From contig JADJWM010000018.1 in assembly GCA_016716365.1 (NCBI GenBank), positions 124,001 through 188,000 of the forward strand: DNA of 64,000 nucleotides. The letters are read 5' to 3'. Below, in pieces: positions 37,161-48,100 of this stretch (the first letter of the stretch is position 1; the number at the start of each line of letters is the position of its first letter). The translations under genes were made by a program, and so were the position numbers. This DNA comes from Chloracidobacterium sp. GTDB taxonomy: Bacteria; Acidobacteriota; Blastocatellia; Pyrinomonadales; Pyrinomonadaceae. The notes beneath the pieces were generated by a model. The model saw only the letters and a list, made by a program, of their open reading frames with translations, searched no databases and had not been told where the DNA came from.

Positions 37161-37253
37161 ATTGGGTCCGAACCTATGTTAAAAGGGACGTGTGCCCGTG
37201 AGGCCGGCTGAGTTTCTTGCAACCTTCCGCGGTGAAGAACGTTCTAAATTGAG

Positions 37254-38708
37254 ATGTCCGAACTGACAACAGGAACAATTGTCGCCGACAAATTCCGTAT
37301 CGATTCGCCGATACGGACCGGTGAACTTGGCGTATTCTATCGCGGCCGCCATCTTTTTATGGACAAGCCGGTCACGCTGAAGGTCCTGCCGGGTTCGCTC
37401 GCCCTGGACGAGATCATTCGTGACCGTTTCACCGATGAGGCCCGGGCCGCGACTGCCCTCGCCAGCCCTAACATCCTGGCGGCGAACGATTTCGGTTCGG
37501 ATAAGGATGGTTCGTTCTACGTTGTTTACGAGGGCTTTGACGGCGAGGCGCTAAAGAATTCGATCGGTGCCGGCATCCAGTATCCGGTCGAGCATGCCGC
37601 CGCTCTTATCCGCCAGATCGCGGATGCGGTCGGGACGGCTCATGAAAACGGGTTCATCCACGGAAACCTCACTCCGGACAGCGTCCTCGTGTCTCCGGCG
37701 GACGGCACCGTGAAGGTCTTCGATTTTGAGCTCGCCGGCCGCGCATTTCGCAGAAGCTCCGACGACCGGGCAAACGTCGGCGTCGCTTATCTTGCTCCCG
37801 AGAATTTTTCGGGCTTCCGGGCGATAGACGCCCGGTCGGACATTTACGGCCTCGGGATAATCCTCTTTCAAATGCTCGCCGGCGAAGTCCCGTTCAAGGG
37901 TGAGACGCCGACCGACGTGATGCTAAAGCATGCGGAAGAAGACGTTCCTGCCCTGACTGAATTCAGAAAAGACGTTCCGGCGGCGATGCAGGACTTGATC
38001 AAAAAGGCCCTTGCAAAGGATCCGGACGAGCGATATCAGACTGCTGCCGAATTCGTTGCCGACCTGGACAAGGCCGTTACGGCTTCGGGCTCCGGCACGT
38101 TTTGGAAGACGGCCGTCGCGGTCGTTTTCGGTACGGCCGCCCTGGCCCTTGCGCTGATCTACGGAACGTCGGTCAAGCAGACCCTGCCGGTCACCCAGCT
38201 CCAGCCGGACCTGAACGGACAGCCCGTCCAGCCGATAAACCCTGCGACCGGCGCCGACGAACTGGCTCTTGCTGCGATGCCGATCGCCGACCCTTCAACG
38301 ATGACCAATGCAGAGGTCATCGGCCAGCCGCCTTCGACGCTTTCGGGCGGCGATAACTATAACCCTTGGGCCACAGGGGCACCACCCCCGGGCGCTCCGC
38401 TGCCGACCTATGTTCCGCCGGGCGGACAGGTTTACACCATCGACCCGAACACCGGCAGCCCGTTCATGCCGCCCGACGGCGTCATTCTGGTCCCCGTGCC
38501 CGTGAATACGGATACCGGGCCAAAACCTACGCCCTCGCCCAAACAGCCCGCATCGAACACAAACGCGCAGGGCAGTCCGGGCAACGAACCTCCCGCGAAC
38601 AAGAAACCGGCCGATGATCCACGTCCATCGAAACCGGCTCCCGAAAAAGCCACGCCGTCTAAGCCGTCGTCCGATGAGCCGGAGACGGGATCAGACGAAA
38701 CTCCATGA
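37254..38708 (+). CDS. Membrane-anchored Ser/Thr pseudokinase with proline-rich extracytoplasmic tail
   Basis: A 484-residue protein with a bacterial Hanks-type kinase fold (residues about 14-270). The ATP-anchoring Lys43 (VTLKVLP), alpha-C Glu62 and YLAPEN are present. The catalytic loop reads HGNLTPDSV instead of HRDLKPxN, so the catalytic Asp is Asn138. DFG is DFE (157-159), and the glycine loop is degenerate (TGELGVFY). The protein is therefore predicted to be catalytically dead or much impaired. A single membrane helix (WKTAVAVVFGTAALALALIYG, about 283-303) leads to a roughly 180-residue Pro/Thr/Asn-rich tail. A scaffold or sensor role is an inference. The gene overlaps the convergent permease gene by 18 bases. 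Confidence 0.88.
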   Translation: MSELTTGTIVADKFRIDSPIRTGELGVFYRGRHLFMDKPVTLKVLPGSLALDEIIRDRFTDEARAATALASPNILAANDFGSDKDGSFYVVYEGFDGEALKNSIGAGIQYPVEHAAALIRQIADAVGTAHENGFIHGNLTPDSVLVSPADGTVKVFDFELAGRAFRRSSDDRANVGVAYLAPENFSGFRAIDARSDIYGLGIILFQMLAGEVPFKGETPTDVMLKHAEEDVPALTEFRKDVPAAMQDLIKKALAKDPDERYQTAAEFVADLDKAVTASGSGTFWKTAVAVVFGTAALALALIYGTSVKQTLPVTQLQPDLNGQPVQPINPATGADELALAAMPIADPSTMTNAEVIGQPPSTLSGGDNYNPWATGAPPPGAPLPTYVPPGGQVYTIDPNTGSPFMPPDGVILVPVPVNTDTGPKPTPSPKQPASNTNAQGSPGNEPPANKKPADDPRPSKPAPEKATPSKPSSDEPETGSDETP

Positions 38709-39461
38709 CAGGTCGTAGAGCATCTTGACCGCAAGGGCGATAACTGTCGTCAGGAACACCCATCTCAAAAAGGACTCGTTCATCCTCGTTGCGAGGTGAG
38801 CCCCCGCATAGGCTCCTACGAACATAACGGCGGCGAGCATCAACCCTAGCTTCAGGTCGACCAACCCGTTCCATAGAAAAATAAGCGTCGCGATTCCCGA
38901 TGAAAAGACATTCAAAAGCTTCGTCAGGCCGATGGCCTCGAGGAAAGGCATCGCGGTGTATGCCGCCAACAGAGCCGTCAGCAGCGTCACATAGCCGCCG
39001 CTGTAAAGTCCGCCGTAAACCGCGAGCCCAAAGACCAGGCCCATCACAACGCCCGAGGCCCTGCCTTCAGCCGGCGGCCTGGCGGCCTCATCGACCCGTT
39101 TGCTCCCCCTGAAGATCGTAAAAACGGCGACGGCGATCATCGCGATCGAGACCACTAGCTTGAGCCCTTGGTTCGTGACAACGCCGACCAGCAACGCACC
39201 CAGTGCCGAACCCGCCACCGTCAGCGGGATCATCGGCCAAGAACTTCTGACGCTGATCATGCGCTTTCTAAGGAAGGGAATCGTACCGCCCGCGGCCATG
39301 AACGTAAGGCCGAACATATTAGTCGCGACCGCCGTCTTTTCGTCGATCCCGAACTGGAACATCACGGGCACGGTGATAAGCGAATTACTCCCGGTCACGA
39401 CCCCGACGATGCTCGTCACGAGAAAAAGCACCAACAGGATGATCAAGGCGGTCAGCGTCAT
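38691..39461 (-). CDS. Sulfite exporter TauE/SafE family permease
   Basis: A 256-residue inner-membrane protein with about eight helices. The two TauE/SafE repeats show GVVTGSNSLITVPVMFQFGIDEKTAVATNMFG and, in the second half, the matching GGLYSGGYVTLLTALLA and LLNVFSSGIATLIFLWNGL. The family exports sulfite, sulfoacetate or similar anions, or imports organosulfur compounds; the substrate here is unknown. The start at 39461 (MTLTALII) is chosen over a TTG ten codons upstream because it begins the first helix. It overlaps the pseudokinase gene at its 3' end. Confidence 0.85.
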   Translation of the reverse strand: MTLTALIILLVLFLVTSIVGVVTGSNSLITVPVMFQFGIDEKTAVATNMFGLTFMAAGGTIPFLRKRMISVRSSWPMIPLTVAGSALGALLVGVVTNQGLKLVVSIAMIAVAVFTIFRGSKRVDEAARPPAEGRASGVVMGLVFGLAVYGGLYSGGYVTLLTALLAAYTAMPFLEAIGLTKLLNVFSSGIATLIFLWNGLVDLKLGLMLAAVMFVGAYAGAHLATRMNESFLRWVFLTTVIALAVKMLYDLSWSFV

Positions 39462-39516
39462 AGCTCGCAAAGAGTTTAACTGCCCGGCCAAGCTTTGGCG
39501 AAACCCGCCTCAGGAT

Positions 39517-39546
39517 AAAAAAAGGCCCCGGCGTGTAACCGGGGCC
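39517..39546 (-). terminator. Rho-independent terminator of TonB receptor 3
   Basis: GGCCCCGG (39524-39531) pairs perfectly with CCGGGGCC (39539-39546) across 7 bases. The minus strand continues into seven T residues. Its position 26 bases beyond the shifted-frame stop at 39572 supports that stop as the real gene end. Confidence 0.88.
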
Positions 39547-39571
39547 GAGTTTGCTCCGCTTCTGCGTGTGA

Positions 39572-42500
39572 TCAGAAGTCGTATCGCAGAGCGAACTGCA
39601 GGACTCGAGGATCGCTCTGGGACGCGGTGATCCGCCCGAACGCAGCTGTGTTATAGAGCCGGTTCGGCGGGGCAAAGAAAATTCGTGTTCGTCAGGTTGT
39701 AAGCCTCCGCACGAAAAGTGAGATTGTGGCCTTCGGACCATGGCATCTTGAACTTTTTCGAGAGCACCAGGTCGATGTTCCAGTAGGCCTGGCTTCGCAG
39801 CACGTTGCGGTTTCCGATCTCGCCGTGGCGTGGATATCGGAATGCCGCCTGCACCGCCGCCGGGTCGGCGAAGTACTGGATACCCTGGCCGTCGTCACGA
39901 ATATTTACGGCGAAGTTCGTATTGTTTCCCACAAGCACGGCCGGCACGCCCAAAAGGTCCGGCGTGTAGTAGCTAACAGGGTACGAATCCGAGAAAATAC
40001 TGAACGGGAGCCCGGATCGGGCGGTGAATATACCCGACACCGACCATCCGCCTATGAGCACGTTCGCCCATCGCGGCACATTGCCGCCTATCGACCGCCC
40101 GCGGCCGATCGGGAGTTCCCAGATGCCGTTTGCGTTGAACAAATGCGGAAGGTTGAAATCGGCGTTGCCCTTTCCGGCATTCCGGTCGATCGCGCTGTAC
40201 ATCAGGCCGCCGATCACCGCGTTCGTTACGCTCGACTGATTGTCGATCGCCTTCGACCACGTATAGTTCAGGTCGTACTGGAAGCCGTTGGAATAGCGTT
40301 TCCTAAGGCTCACAAGCAGCCCGTCGTATTGCGAGAAGCCCTGGTTGGTGATGAACGCGTTCGAGGCGAACTGCCGGCTCAGCCCAATGTTCGAGTCAAG
40401 CAGGAAATTTGAGAACAGCGTTGAGACCAGGTCCGCCGTGCCGCCGACAGATACAAGGTCCGGAAGGAACCCGGCGATCAGTTCCGTGCAGTTCAACGGG
40501 TTGAACCCGAGGAAATTCTGGCCGATCTGCGGGCACGTCATCCCGTAATTCGCCAATGCCATCGGGCCGATCTGGTTCTCGAGCCATGGCTGGGCCGTGA
40601 TCGGGCTCCCATTGTTCAGCTGAGACTGGAGGTTGTTGAAAGCCGCCAGCATGAACTGTCCCGATGCACTGTCCCTGAAGTCCACGATCTGGGCCGCGTC
40701 TGATTGGGCCAGAAGCTTTCGCCCGCGGCGGCCGACGTACGAAACATCCAGAAGCATGTTGCCCGGGAGTTCGCGCTGGATGCCGAAACTCCATTGATAG
40801 GAATACGGGATCTCAAAGTTTCGGGCGATCGCGAAATTGAATTGGCCTGAAGCCTGGCCGAAAGGATCGGGCGTGAATGGCCGGACGCTGACCGGCGGGG
40901 TGTTCTGGAACGGGAGCGTTCCGATGCCGTTGAATCGCGGATCGTTCAGCAAGGCCGTCCGCGGATTCAGGGCACCGAACGAGGTCGCCGCCGAATTGTC
41001 AAAGATGTACGAACCCTGGTCCTGGATGAAGCTCAGGGCACCTCCGACGCGGTCAAAGACCTGCGAGGCTCCGCCCCGGATCACCGTCTTCCGGTCACCG
41101 AAGATCGCACCGAGAAACCCGCTTCTGAACGATGGGTTGTAAGCGAAGCCGAACCGCGGAGCAAAATTGTTCCAGTCGGAGTCGTACATCGGCCGGCCAC
41201 CGTTTGCCTTCCCGATCAGGTCATAGGTCAGCAGCGGCTCGGCCGAGTCTCCGCCGATTCCCGCGTTGCCATTGGCCACGCGGATCCTCAGCAGTTCGTC
41301 GAAATCGACGCTGTTCCCTGATTGGAAGCCGTTGCGTTCGTACGGAGCCGGATAGAAATGCCATCGAACGCCGGCATTCAATGACAGATCGCTTCTGATC
41401 TTCCAGTTGTCCTGAACATAGAGCTCGTATTCGTTATAGACATAATCGCGGCTTTTACCCGTCCCGAGCGGCTGGACATTACCGGAACGGTCATAAACGT
41501 AGTTAGTGTTCAGCTGGGCGAACCGGCCGAGCATGAACGTATAGAAATTGTCCCAGTTCGTCGACGATGTCGCGCCCGCCCTGATGTCCGAGGGCCGGAG
41601 CGTCGCGTTGAGGGCGTTGGTGTTGCCGCCGAGGCCGAGGGTGGCGAAATTGAAATCGTTGATCAGGACCGACTTCTGCCTGATCGGCTTCAGCTGGGCT
41701 CCGAAGATGACGGTGTGAGAGCCAGCCGTCCAGGTTGAATCGTTTCGAAACGTCGGTACGTTGACGTCCCTGTTCTGGAAACTGATGTCTGCGTATGGGG
41801 CCTGCAGCGGGCCGAATGTATAGATGGTCGGAAACGCGTCGGAACTCGGGACCGGAAAATCCCAAAGCTGACGCGAAATGCCCGCCGTGAACTGGTTGGT
41901 GAACGAAGGTGTGATCACCCAGGTGTGGCCGCCGACAAATTGGTAGCTGTCGTCAAAAAGCTGTTCGCTGTCTGCGTCCCCTGGGAACAACTGGACTGTG
42001 TTGGTCTGGTCGTTTCGCGTGAGGGTCAAACGGCCGAACGCTCGCTGAAGATCGGTGATGTTCACATCGATCCGGCCCGTATAGGTGTTATTGTTCAGCA
42101 CGACCGGGGCGTTGAACCTGAGCAGACCGGTGTTCAGCCCGTTTCCGCCGCTCGGGTCATTCGCCGTCGGATACCGGCTGTTGATGAACGAAAGCAGCTC
42201 CTGATTGACGCCGACTCCCTGCGGGTCAAGCGTTGCCGATTGGGCCTGTGATGCGAACGAGATACATTGCGGGTTCGTGTCCAGGCGTATCTGGTTTACC
42301 GGGATCGCCAGGCACGCCGGAGTGTTATTCATGTAAGCTATCCGCCCTTCGCGAACGTGCTGCAGCGGTACGACACGCGTGGCCGTCGCTTCGGAATCGT
42401 CCCGCCGGCCTTCGTAATCGAAAAAGAAGAAAACTCGATCGCGGCCGCTCTTGAACAGCGGCCCGTTCAGTTCGCCGAGGTTCAGATAGGGAAGCGGCCC

Positions 42501-43448
42501 GCTGATGCTTCCGCCGAATTGGTGCCGCTGAAGCCGCGGACGATCGATGCCGTTACGGTTGTTGAAAAAGGTGTTCGCGGCCGTCTTGTCTGTGCGAAAA
42601 TACTCTCGCAGGGAACCATGGAATTCATTGCTCCCGCTGCGTGTACCGAGCTGGATCTGGCCGCCGCTGCTTCGGCCCTCGGATGAGTTCGGGTTTGTGG
42701 TGACCGCCCTGAACTCCTGTACCGAATCCACCGGCAGGTTGCCGATAGTTACGAATGCCTGTCCGGTCGCGACGTCGTTCGAATCGATGCCGTCGACCGT
42801 GATATTGCCCTGGTCGGCACGGGCTCCGGTAACCGAGCCGACGCGGTTCGTCGCTCCGGTCCCGACATTGTTGCCTATAACGCCCGGCTGAAGCCCGATC
42901 AGCGACGCGGGATTGTCGCGGAGCTGGATGGGGAGTTCCCTAAGCTGGCGTTCGCTGATCACGTTTCCTAGGCTTGGATCGGTCGTGTTCAGCGTCGCTT
43001 CCTGGGTTGTCGATGTAACCTCGACGGATGCAGCGACATCGCCGGCTGAAAGCTGTACGTTGTAGGTTTCGATCCTCCCTATCCCGAGCTGTACGTCGTT
43101 GAGGACGAAACGCTGGAAGCCGGACGCCGAAAACGATAGAACGTAGCCCGTCCCCTGCGGCACATTTCTGAACGTGTAAACGCCCTGTTCATTGGTCGTG
43201 GTCGTTAATTCGCGGGAGGTCTTTGTATCCGTCAGCCTGACCTCGGCACCTGCCACAAGAGCACCCGCTGTGTCCGTAACGACCCCGGTAACCCCGGATG
43301 CAGATTGAGCGTTGGCCGCAGCCGTGAACAAAGCAAATAAGCAAAAGAGGATAAAAAGAGCGGCCGGGCCGCGTGCCCTGAGCCTGCGTTGACTATGAAT
43401 TGTGGGTTTGCCTTTCCATGAAGGCGGAGTATTTATTTCCTTTACCAT
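39572..43448 (-). CDS. TonB-dependent receptor with carboxypeptidase-regulatory-like domain (receptor 3), frameshifted near the C-terminus
   Basis: A 1291-residue outer-membrane receptor once a one-base shift is corrected. The start at 43448 is chosen because GAGGAG lies 7 bases upstream; the signal anchor is AALFILFCLFALFTAAANAQ. The regulatory-like domain is SGVTGVVTDTAGALVAGAEV ... YTFRNVPQGTGYVLSFSASG, and the plug has TVDGIDSNDVATGQ and EGRSSGGQIQLGTRSG. As sequenced the frame stops at 39651 (LCPAEPAL), but the next frame continues with FAPPNRLYNTAAFGRI and ends RVLQFALRYDF at 39572, a normal barrel terminus. An extra base in the A-run at 39678-39681 explains it. Substrate unknown. The TPR gene lies upstream. 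Confidence 0.88.
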
Positions 43449-43679
43449 GACTTTCTCCTCAAACTTCGTGAAGTCAGTTTGTCGGCGGCAGCCGGCGATA
43501 CGCCGGGCCGCCCCCTCAGAGAATCGAGGCAAAGGTCATTCCCGCTTTCTAAATTGTGTAAATAGGATGGTTATGCGTCCGGGCCGTTGGAACGGCTGCT
43601 TCCGGCGTCCGAATTATCATATTTGATAATATCCGGCGATATTGGCGAACGACCCTCGCGGCCGACTACGGAGGGTTCA

Positions 43680-43726
43680 AAATAACAAAAGACAGCCTTC
43701 CGAATCGGGTAGCCGGAAAGGCTGTC
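43680..43726 (-). terminator. Rho-independent terminator of the TPR gene
   Basis: GACAGCCTTCCG (43691-43702) pairs with CGGAAAGGCTGTC (43714-43726) with one bulged A. The minus strand continues into TTTTGTTATTTT. It lies about 100 bases beyond the TPR gene stop. Confidence 0.75.
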
Positions 43727-43823
43727 TCAAGTGTTTCGATCTCGATCAAACGGCCGGGCTTCGCATGCTTTCATGGAGGCGGCCGCACCGCCGCTCATCC
43801 GGCAGTTCGCGTTCTCCGACCGG

Positions 43824-44855
43824 CTAAGGAGCTTCCATCCACTGTTTGATCGTCGCGCGGAGTTGCTCGGCGTCGGGGGCCGTGGGTGTAAGTTTCAGGT
43901 AAGCCTCCAATTCGGCGGCTGCCTTTTTCTTATCGCCCTTGGCGCTGTAAATGATCGCAAGGATCCGATGAGCTTCTTTCATCTCTTCCTTGCCGAGCGT
44001 CAACGCGGCGTTCAGTTCGTTTACCGCCTCATCGAACAGGCCGAGGTTGGCGAGTGCCTGGCCAAGGAAATACCTGCAAACGGCCGATTTATCGTCGATG
44101 GTCTTCGCCTTTTTCAAGATCGGGACTGCCTCGCCGTATCGCTTCATCATCACGATCGCGATCCCGCGATTGATCAGTGCAGGGAACGAAGCCGGCTCGA
44201 TCTTCAGGGCTTCCTGAAAGGCAAGATCGGCGTTTTCAAGTTGGTTCAGCCTCAAATACTGGACCCCGAGTTCGTTGTGGGCCTGGACGAACGCAGGGTG
44301 GGCCTTGATCGCCAGCTTCAATTCCTCGATCGCACCAAGTCGGTCGCCTTTCGCCGCGAGTCCCGCCGCATTCTGGAAATTGACCAGCGCCGGCTGCGGC
44401 ACGTTGGCAAGGGCCGCGTTGACCACCTCATTTTTCACCTCGGGCTGGGCCTTTGGCTTGAGATTGATGTTCAGCGTTTGCTGAACCGCCGGGGCTCCGC
44501 GGAACTGTCTGATATCGACTTCGCTTTGATATGCTTCGAACTCCGGTTCCCGGTCGATGATCACCGTAAAGCTGCCCGAGGGAAGGCCCCGAAATGCAAA
44601 GTTGCCGTTCTCGTCAGTTGTCATCGTGCGGTCGCCTCGCGTGAACGACGAGAGCTTAACCCGGACGCGCCGGGCCAGCGGCTGTCCCCCAGGGCCAAAG
44701 ACGGTGCCCACGATCGAATTGATACCGCCCATGTTCGTCTGGCTCGAGCTGTCAAGTATGGTCGAGGTTTGACCGGACAGCACGCCGCCAAAGCACATGG
44801 TCAAAAGCATCGCTAAGAAACAGTATGCCATCCTGCGGCTGATCTTATGTGCCAT
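43824..44855 (-). CDS. Secreted TPR protein with carboxypeptidase-regulatory-like domain
   Basis: A 343-residue exported protein. The signal peptide is MAYCFLAMLLTMCFGGVLSG. The regulatory-like domain reads SIVGTVFGPGGQPLARRVRV ... GNFAFRGLPSGSFTVIIDR (residues about 45-110). The rest is TPR repeats: LVNFQNAAGLAAKGDRLGAI, HNELGVQYLRLNQLENADLA, LINRGIAIVMMKRYGEAVPI, RYFLGQALANLGLFDEAVNE and LAIIYSAKGDKKKAAAELEA. It lies between TonB receptors 3 and 4 and matches the architecture of the protein at 6045-7091 beside receptor 1. A role assisting the receptors is inferred from that recurrence. AGGAGG precedes the start. Confidence 0.85.
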   Translation of the reverse strand: MAHKISRRMAYCFLAMLLTMCFGGVLSGQTSTILDSSSQTNMGGINSIVGTVFGPGGQPLARRVRVKLSSFTRGDRTMTTDENGNFAFRGLPSGSFTVIIDREPEFEAYQSEVDIRQFRGAPAVQQTLNINLKPKAQPEVKNEVVNAALANVPQPALVNFQNAAGLAAKGDRLGAIEELKLAIKAHPAFVQAHNELGVQYLRLNQLENADLAFQEALKIEPASFPALINRGIAIVMMKRYGEAVPILKKAKTIDDKSAVCRYFLGQALANLGLFDEAVNELNAALTLGKEEMKEAHRILAIIYSAKGDKKKAAAELEAYLKLTPTAPDAEQLRATIKQWMEAP

Positions 44856-45028
44856 AAACGCCTCCTTCCGCCGGATCCGTCTAATGTGCGATGGACCGGT
44901 CCCGACCGACCATGGCCCGGGGGTTCGATCCCTTTGCGATCCCGATCTGCGAACGGCGGAATATTAAAAATTATATATCAGAATCGCCGGTCGGCAATGG
45001 TTTTTGCATCGGCGGCAAATTCTATATC

Positions 45029-45066
45029 AAAAAAAGAGGCGTTGCCGGACCCACCCCGCAACGCCT
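45029..45066 (-). terminator. Rho-independent terminator of TonB receptor 4
   Basis: AGGCGTTGC (45037-45045) pairs perfectly with GCAACGCCT (45058-45066), and the minus strand continues into CTTTTTTTGAT. Confidence 0.85.
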
Positions 45067-45085
45067 TCAAAGGTCGAAAATGGAC

Positions 45086-45112
45086 CCGGCGTTGACACGA
45101 GGCCAACGCCGG
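45086..45112. repeat. Second hairpin between TonB receptor 4 and its terminator
   Basis: CCGGCGTTG (45086-45094) pairs perfectly with CAACGCCGG (45104-45112). It shares a GGCGTTG core with the terminator stem just downstream, giving tandem hairpins that may protect the 3' end of the receptor mRNA. Confidence 0.6.
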
Positions 45113-45122
45113 AAACCACAGC

Positions 45123-48100
45123 CTAGAACCTCATGCTTCCCTGGAAGTGGATGACCCTTGCGCCTCCATTCGTTCCAGTGATGCGTCCAAACTGCGTAGA
45201 GTCGAACTGAGCGGTGCCGTGTGCGAAGTTGACGTTGTTCAGGATATTGATGAACGTCGTCTTCAGCTCGAGTTTCACACGCTCCCCGATCGGGAAACGC
45301 TTCACAACACTCATGTCGAGGTTAAAGTACTTCCCGGCGTTAATGCTGTTCTTCGGGAAGTTACCGAACGTGCCGGGGTCGGGCTGGCCGATCAGTCCGT
45401 CTTTAAGCTCCGAACCGGTGACCCTTCCATTGGCATCATAAGAAATATCCAGGTAGTCCGGATTGAACCAGAAGATACCGCCCGGCGTCCGGTAGACACC
45501 GACGTTACTCATGAACTGCTCAAACGACATGCCAAGAAGCTGAGCAGGAAGGTTAGCGGCTTCGGTCGCAACTCCAAACGCATTAAATGAGTTGCGGCCT
45601 GAGGTGATGAAGAACGGAGGGTTGGTCGACCATGTCGCGATGCCGCCGACCGTCCATCCGCCGAAGACCTGGTTGATGAACTCGTTGGAGTTCAGCCAGC
45701 GGCGGCCCTTGCCGAACGGAAGGTCATAGAGCGCGTTGGCGACGAACCGGTGGGTCTGGTCGGCCGGCGAACGGCTCCAATCGAGGCCTTTGTCCCGAAG
45801 GGTCCTAAAATTCTCCAGGGTGCTCTGGTTGTTACCCAGGGCCTCAGGAGCGTCCGTCAACGCCTTGCTGAACGTGTAGTCAGCCTGGAACTGAAGTCCC
45901 CCCGAGAACCGACGCCTGAGTTCGACCTGCAGCGAATCATACTGCGACGACGAATCATTTGTCAGTAGGCGGGCGAACAATGCATTCGGGTTCGCCACAA
46001 AAAAGTTTGCGGGAATGCCGTTGGCCGGATCCTCGCGAGCGGACCGGTAGGCAGCATTGAAGGCCAGCACAGAGGCGATCGAACCAACATTATTGTTGAT
46101 CAAGTGATTTAAGAAGGTTGCGTTCGCATAATTTGCTGCTTGGCTGGCAATGGTCGTACCAAAGAAGCGCGGGAATATAGTCAACGGAACTTGACCCGGC
46201 AAACCCCAATTGCCAAAACTCGAATTTGCTAAATTCGCCGCTGGAACGCCAGCTGCGGTCTGAGCTGCCCGACAAACGGCAGTCCCGGCCGCCGCGCAAG
46301 CCGCTCGATTTTGTTGTGCCCTCAAGAAATCGTCAAGGAATCCATTTTCAAAAATGTTGACCTCGTTAAAGTCAACCGCACGCCAGATCTGTTTGCCCCG
46401 GTTGCCGGAGTAACGGATCTCGAATGCCGTGTCCTTAAAGATCTCGCGTTCATACCCGAAGGAGAACTGATGAACGAACGGGATCCTCAGATCCGGATCG
46501 ATCGCCCACAGGCCGTTACTCGGGTTCTGGAGATTGTTGTCCCTGTCCGTTCTCGGTATTGAGAACGTCGGGATCGGAAGCGTAACGCCAGCCGAGGTCA
46601 AGACTCCGGTGATCGGATTGGAAGCGGTGCTCGTCGAGGTGATCAAGCCCGGATTTGTCGTTCCGACACCCATGGCATTACTGATGACCGTGAAGCCGTC
46701 GCGGATGAAGCTCATCGAATATCCGGCACGGAGTGCGCTTCGTCCGGGCGAACCGAACAATGCCTTGCCGATGCCTCCGTCAAAGCTCGGCGACCATGCA
46801 AACCCCACGAACGGAGCAAAATTGTTCCAATCGTCCTTATAAAGGGGGATACCGGTGTCGCCGCTGACGAAATCAAGAGTTCCGACCGCCGGGGCCGCTC
46901 CGGCCGGGGCGTTCGGGTTGAACAGGTTCCCATAGCCCGATATGCCGAAGATGTGACGATGGTCGGTCAACTGGATCGCGAGGCCGTTCGGTATGGTCGG
47001 GACCCCCATGAACTCCCAGCGAACGCCGTAGTTGACCGTGAAGTTGCTCTTCATACGCCATTGATCTTGTGCATACAGCGCGAGGTCCTTCTGCAGGAAC
47101 ACCCTTTCACGCGTCGCTCCGAGCACGAAGCCCGAGGTCGGGCTCGAGACGTTCAGGGTCGCAGCCGAAACGCTAAGGTTTCCGGTGATATTCGCGAAGA
47201 TGTTTCGGGCATTCGTAAATACCGTTGAACTTGCACCAGGGAAGCTGTCGCTGGAAACACCTCCGTTGTTGGTCGATGGAGTGCCCAGCGTGATCGTCTG
47301 GTTGATGCCGGCGTCGTTGAACGTATAAGCGTAGATCCGCTGATAGTCGCCGCCGAATTTGAACAGGTGATTTCCCTTGGACCAGGAAACATTATCGCTG
47401 ACCTGCCAAACCTGGGTATCGCGGCCCTGCGAAAGGAAGCCGCCGCCCGCATACGGCGAGGTGATGCCCGGGAAGCCGATGAACGGTTCCGTCGGATCCG
47501 ATTCAAGAAGGAACCCGACAGGGGCCCACTGCTTGCCGACGCGGAATACGTTGTTGATGTTGCTTCCGAAGTTCGAGACCAACGCTCCGGTAACCAGCCA
47601 CCTCGGGCCGCCCTGGGCCGAATTGACGCCGCCCGGGAAGGGGGCCTCGAGGCCGTTGAACGTATCCGGTGACAGGATGTTCTTAAAGTAATTGAACACG
47701 AACTCGAACTTATGAGATCCGAGGTATGTGTCCTTGACCAGTTGATGGTCATAGCGGGCGACATACTTGTCGTTGTTGCTGACGCCGCTCACGTTGAAAC
47801 GATAGCCGCCGGTGTTGAAACCGTCGCCGGCATCGGCATTGTTAGGATCCGGAATGTTGTTCAGGATCGCCATCGTGATCGGGTTCAGCTGGTTCTGGTT
47901 GCCGATCGCGAGGAGGTTCACCGTCTGAACGTTGTTCGAGCAGTTCGGGTCCGGAGGTGCCGTCGGACAGGTCCTCGCGTAGCGGAAGATGCCCTGCCGT
48001 GCCTGCGGAGTGAGAACGGTCCGGTTTCGGGTGACCGAGAAGTTGTCCCGGAATCCTTCGTAAGCAAAGAAGAAATGGGCCTTGTCCTTACCATTCCACC

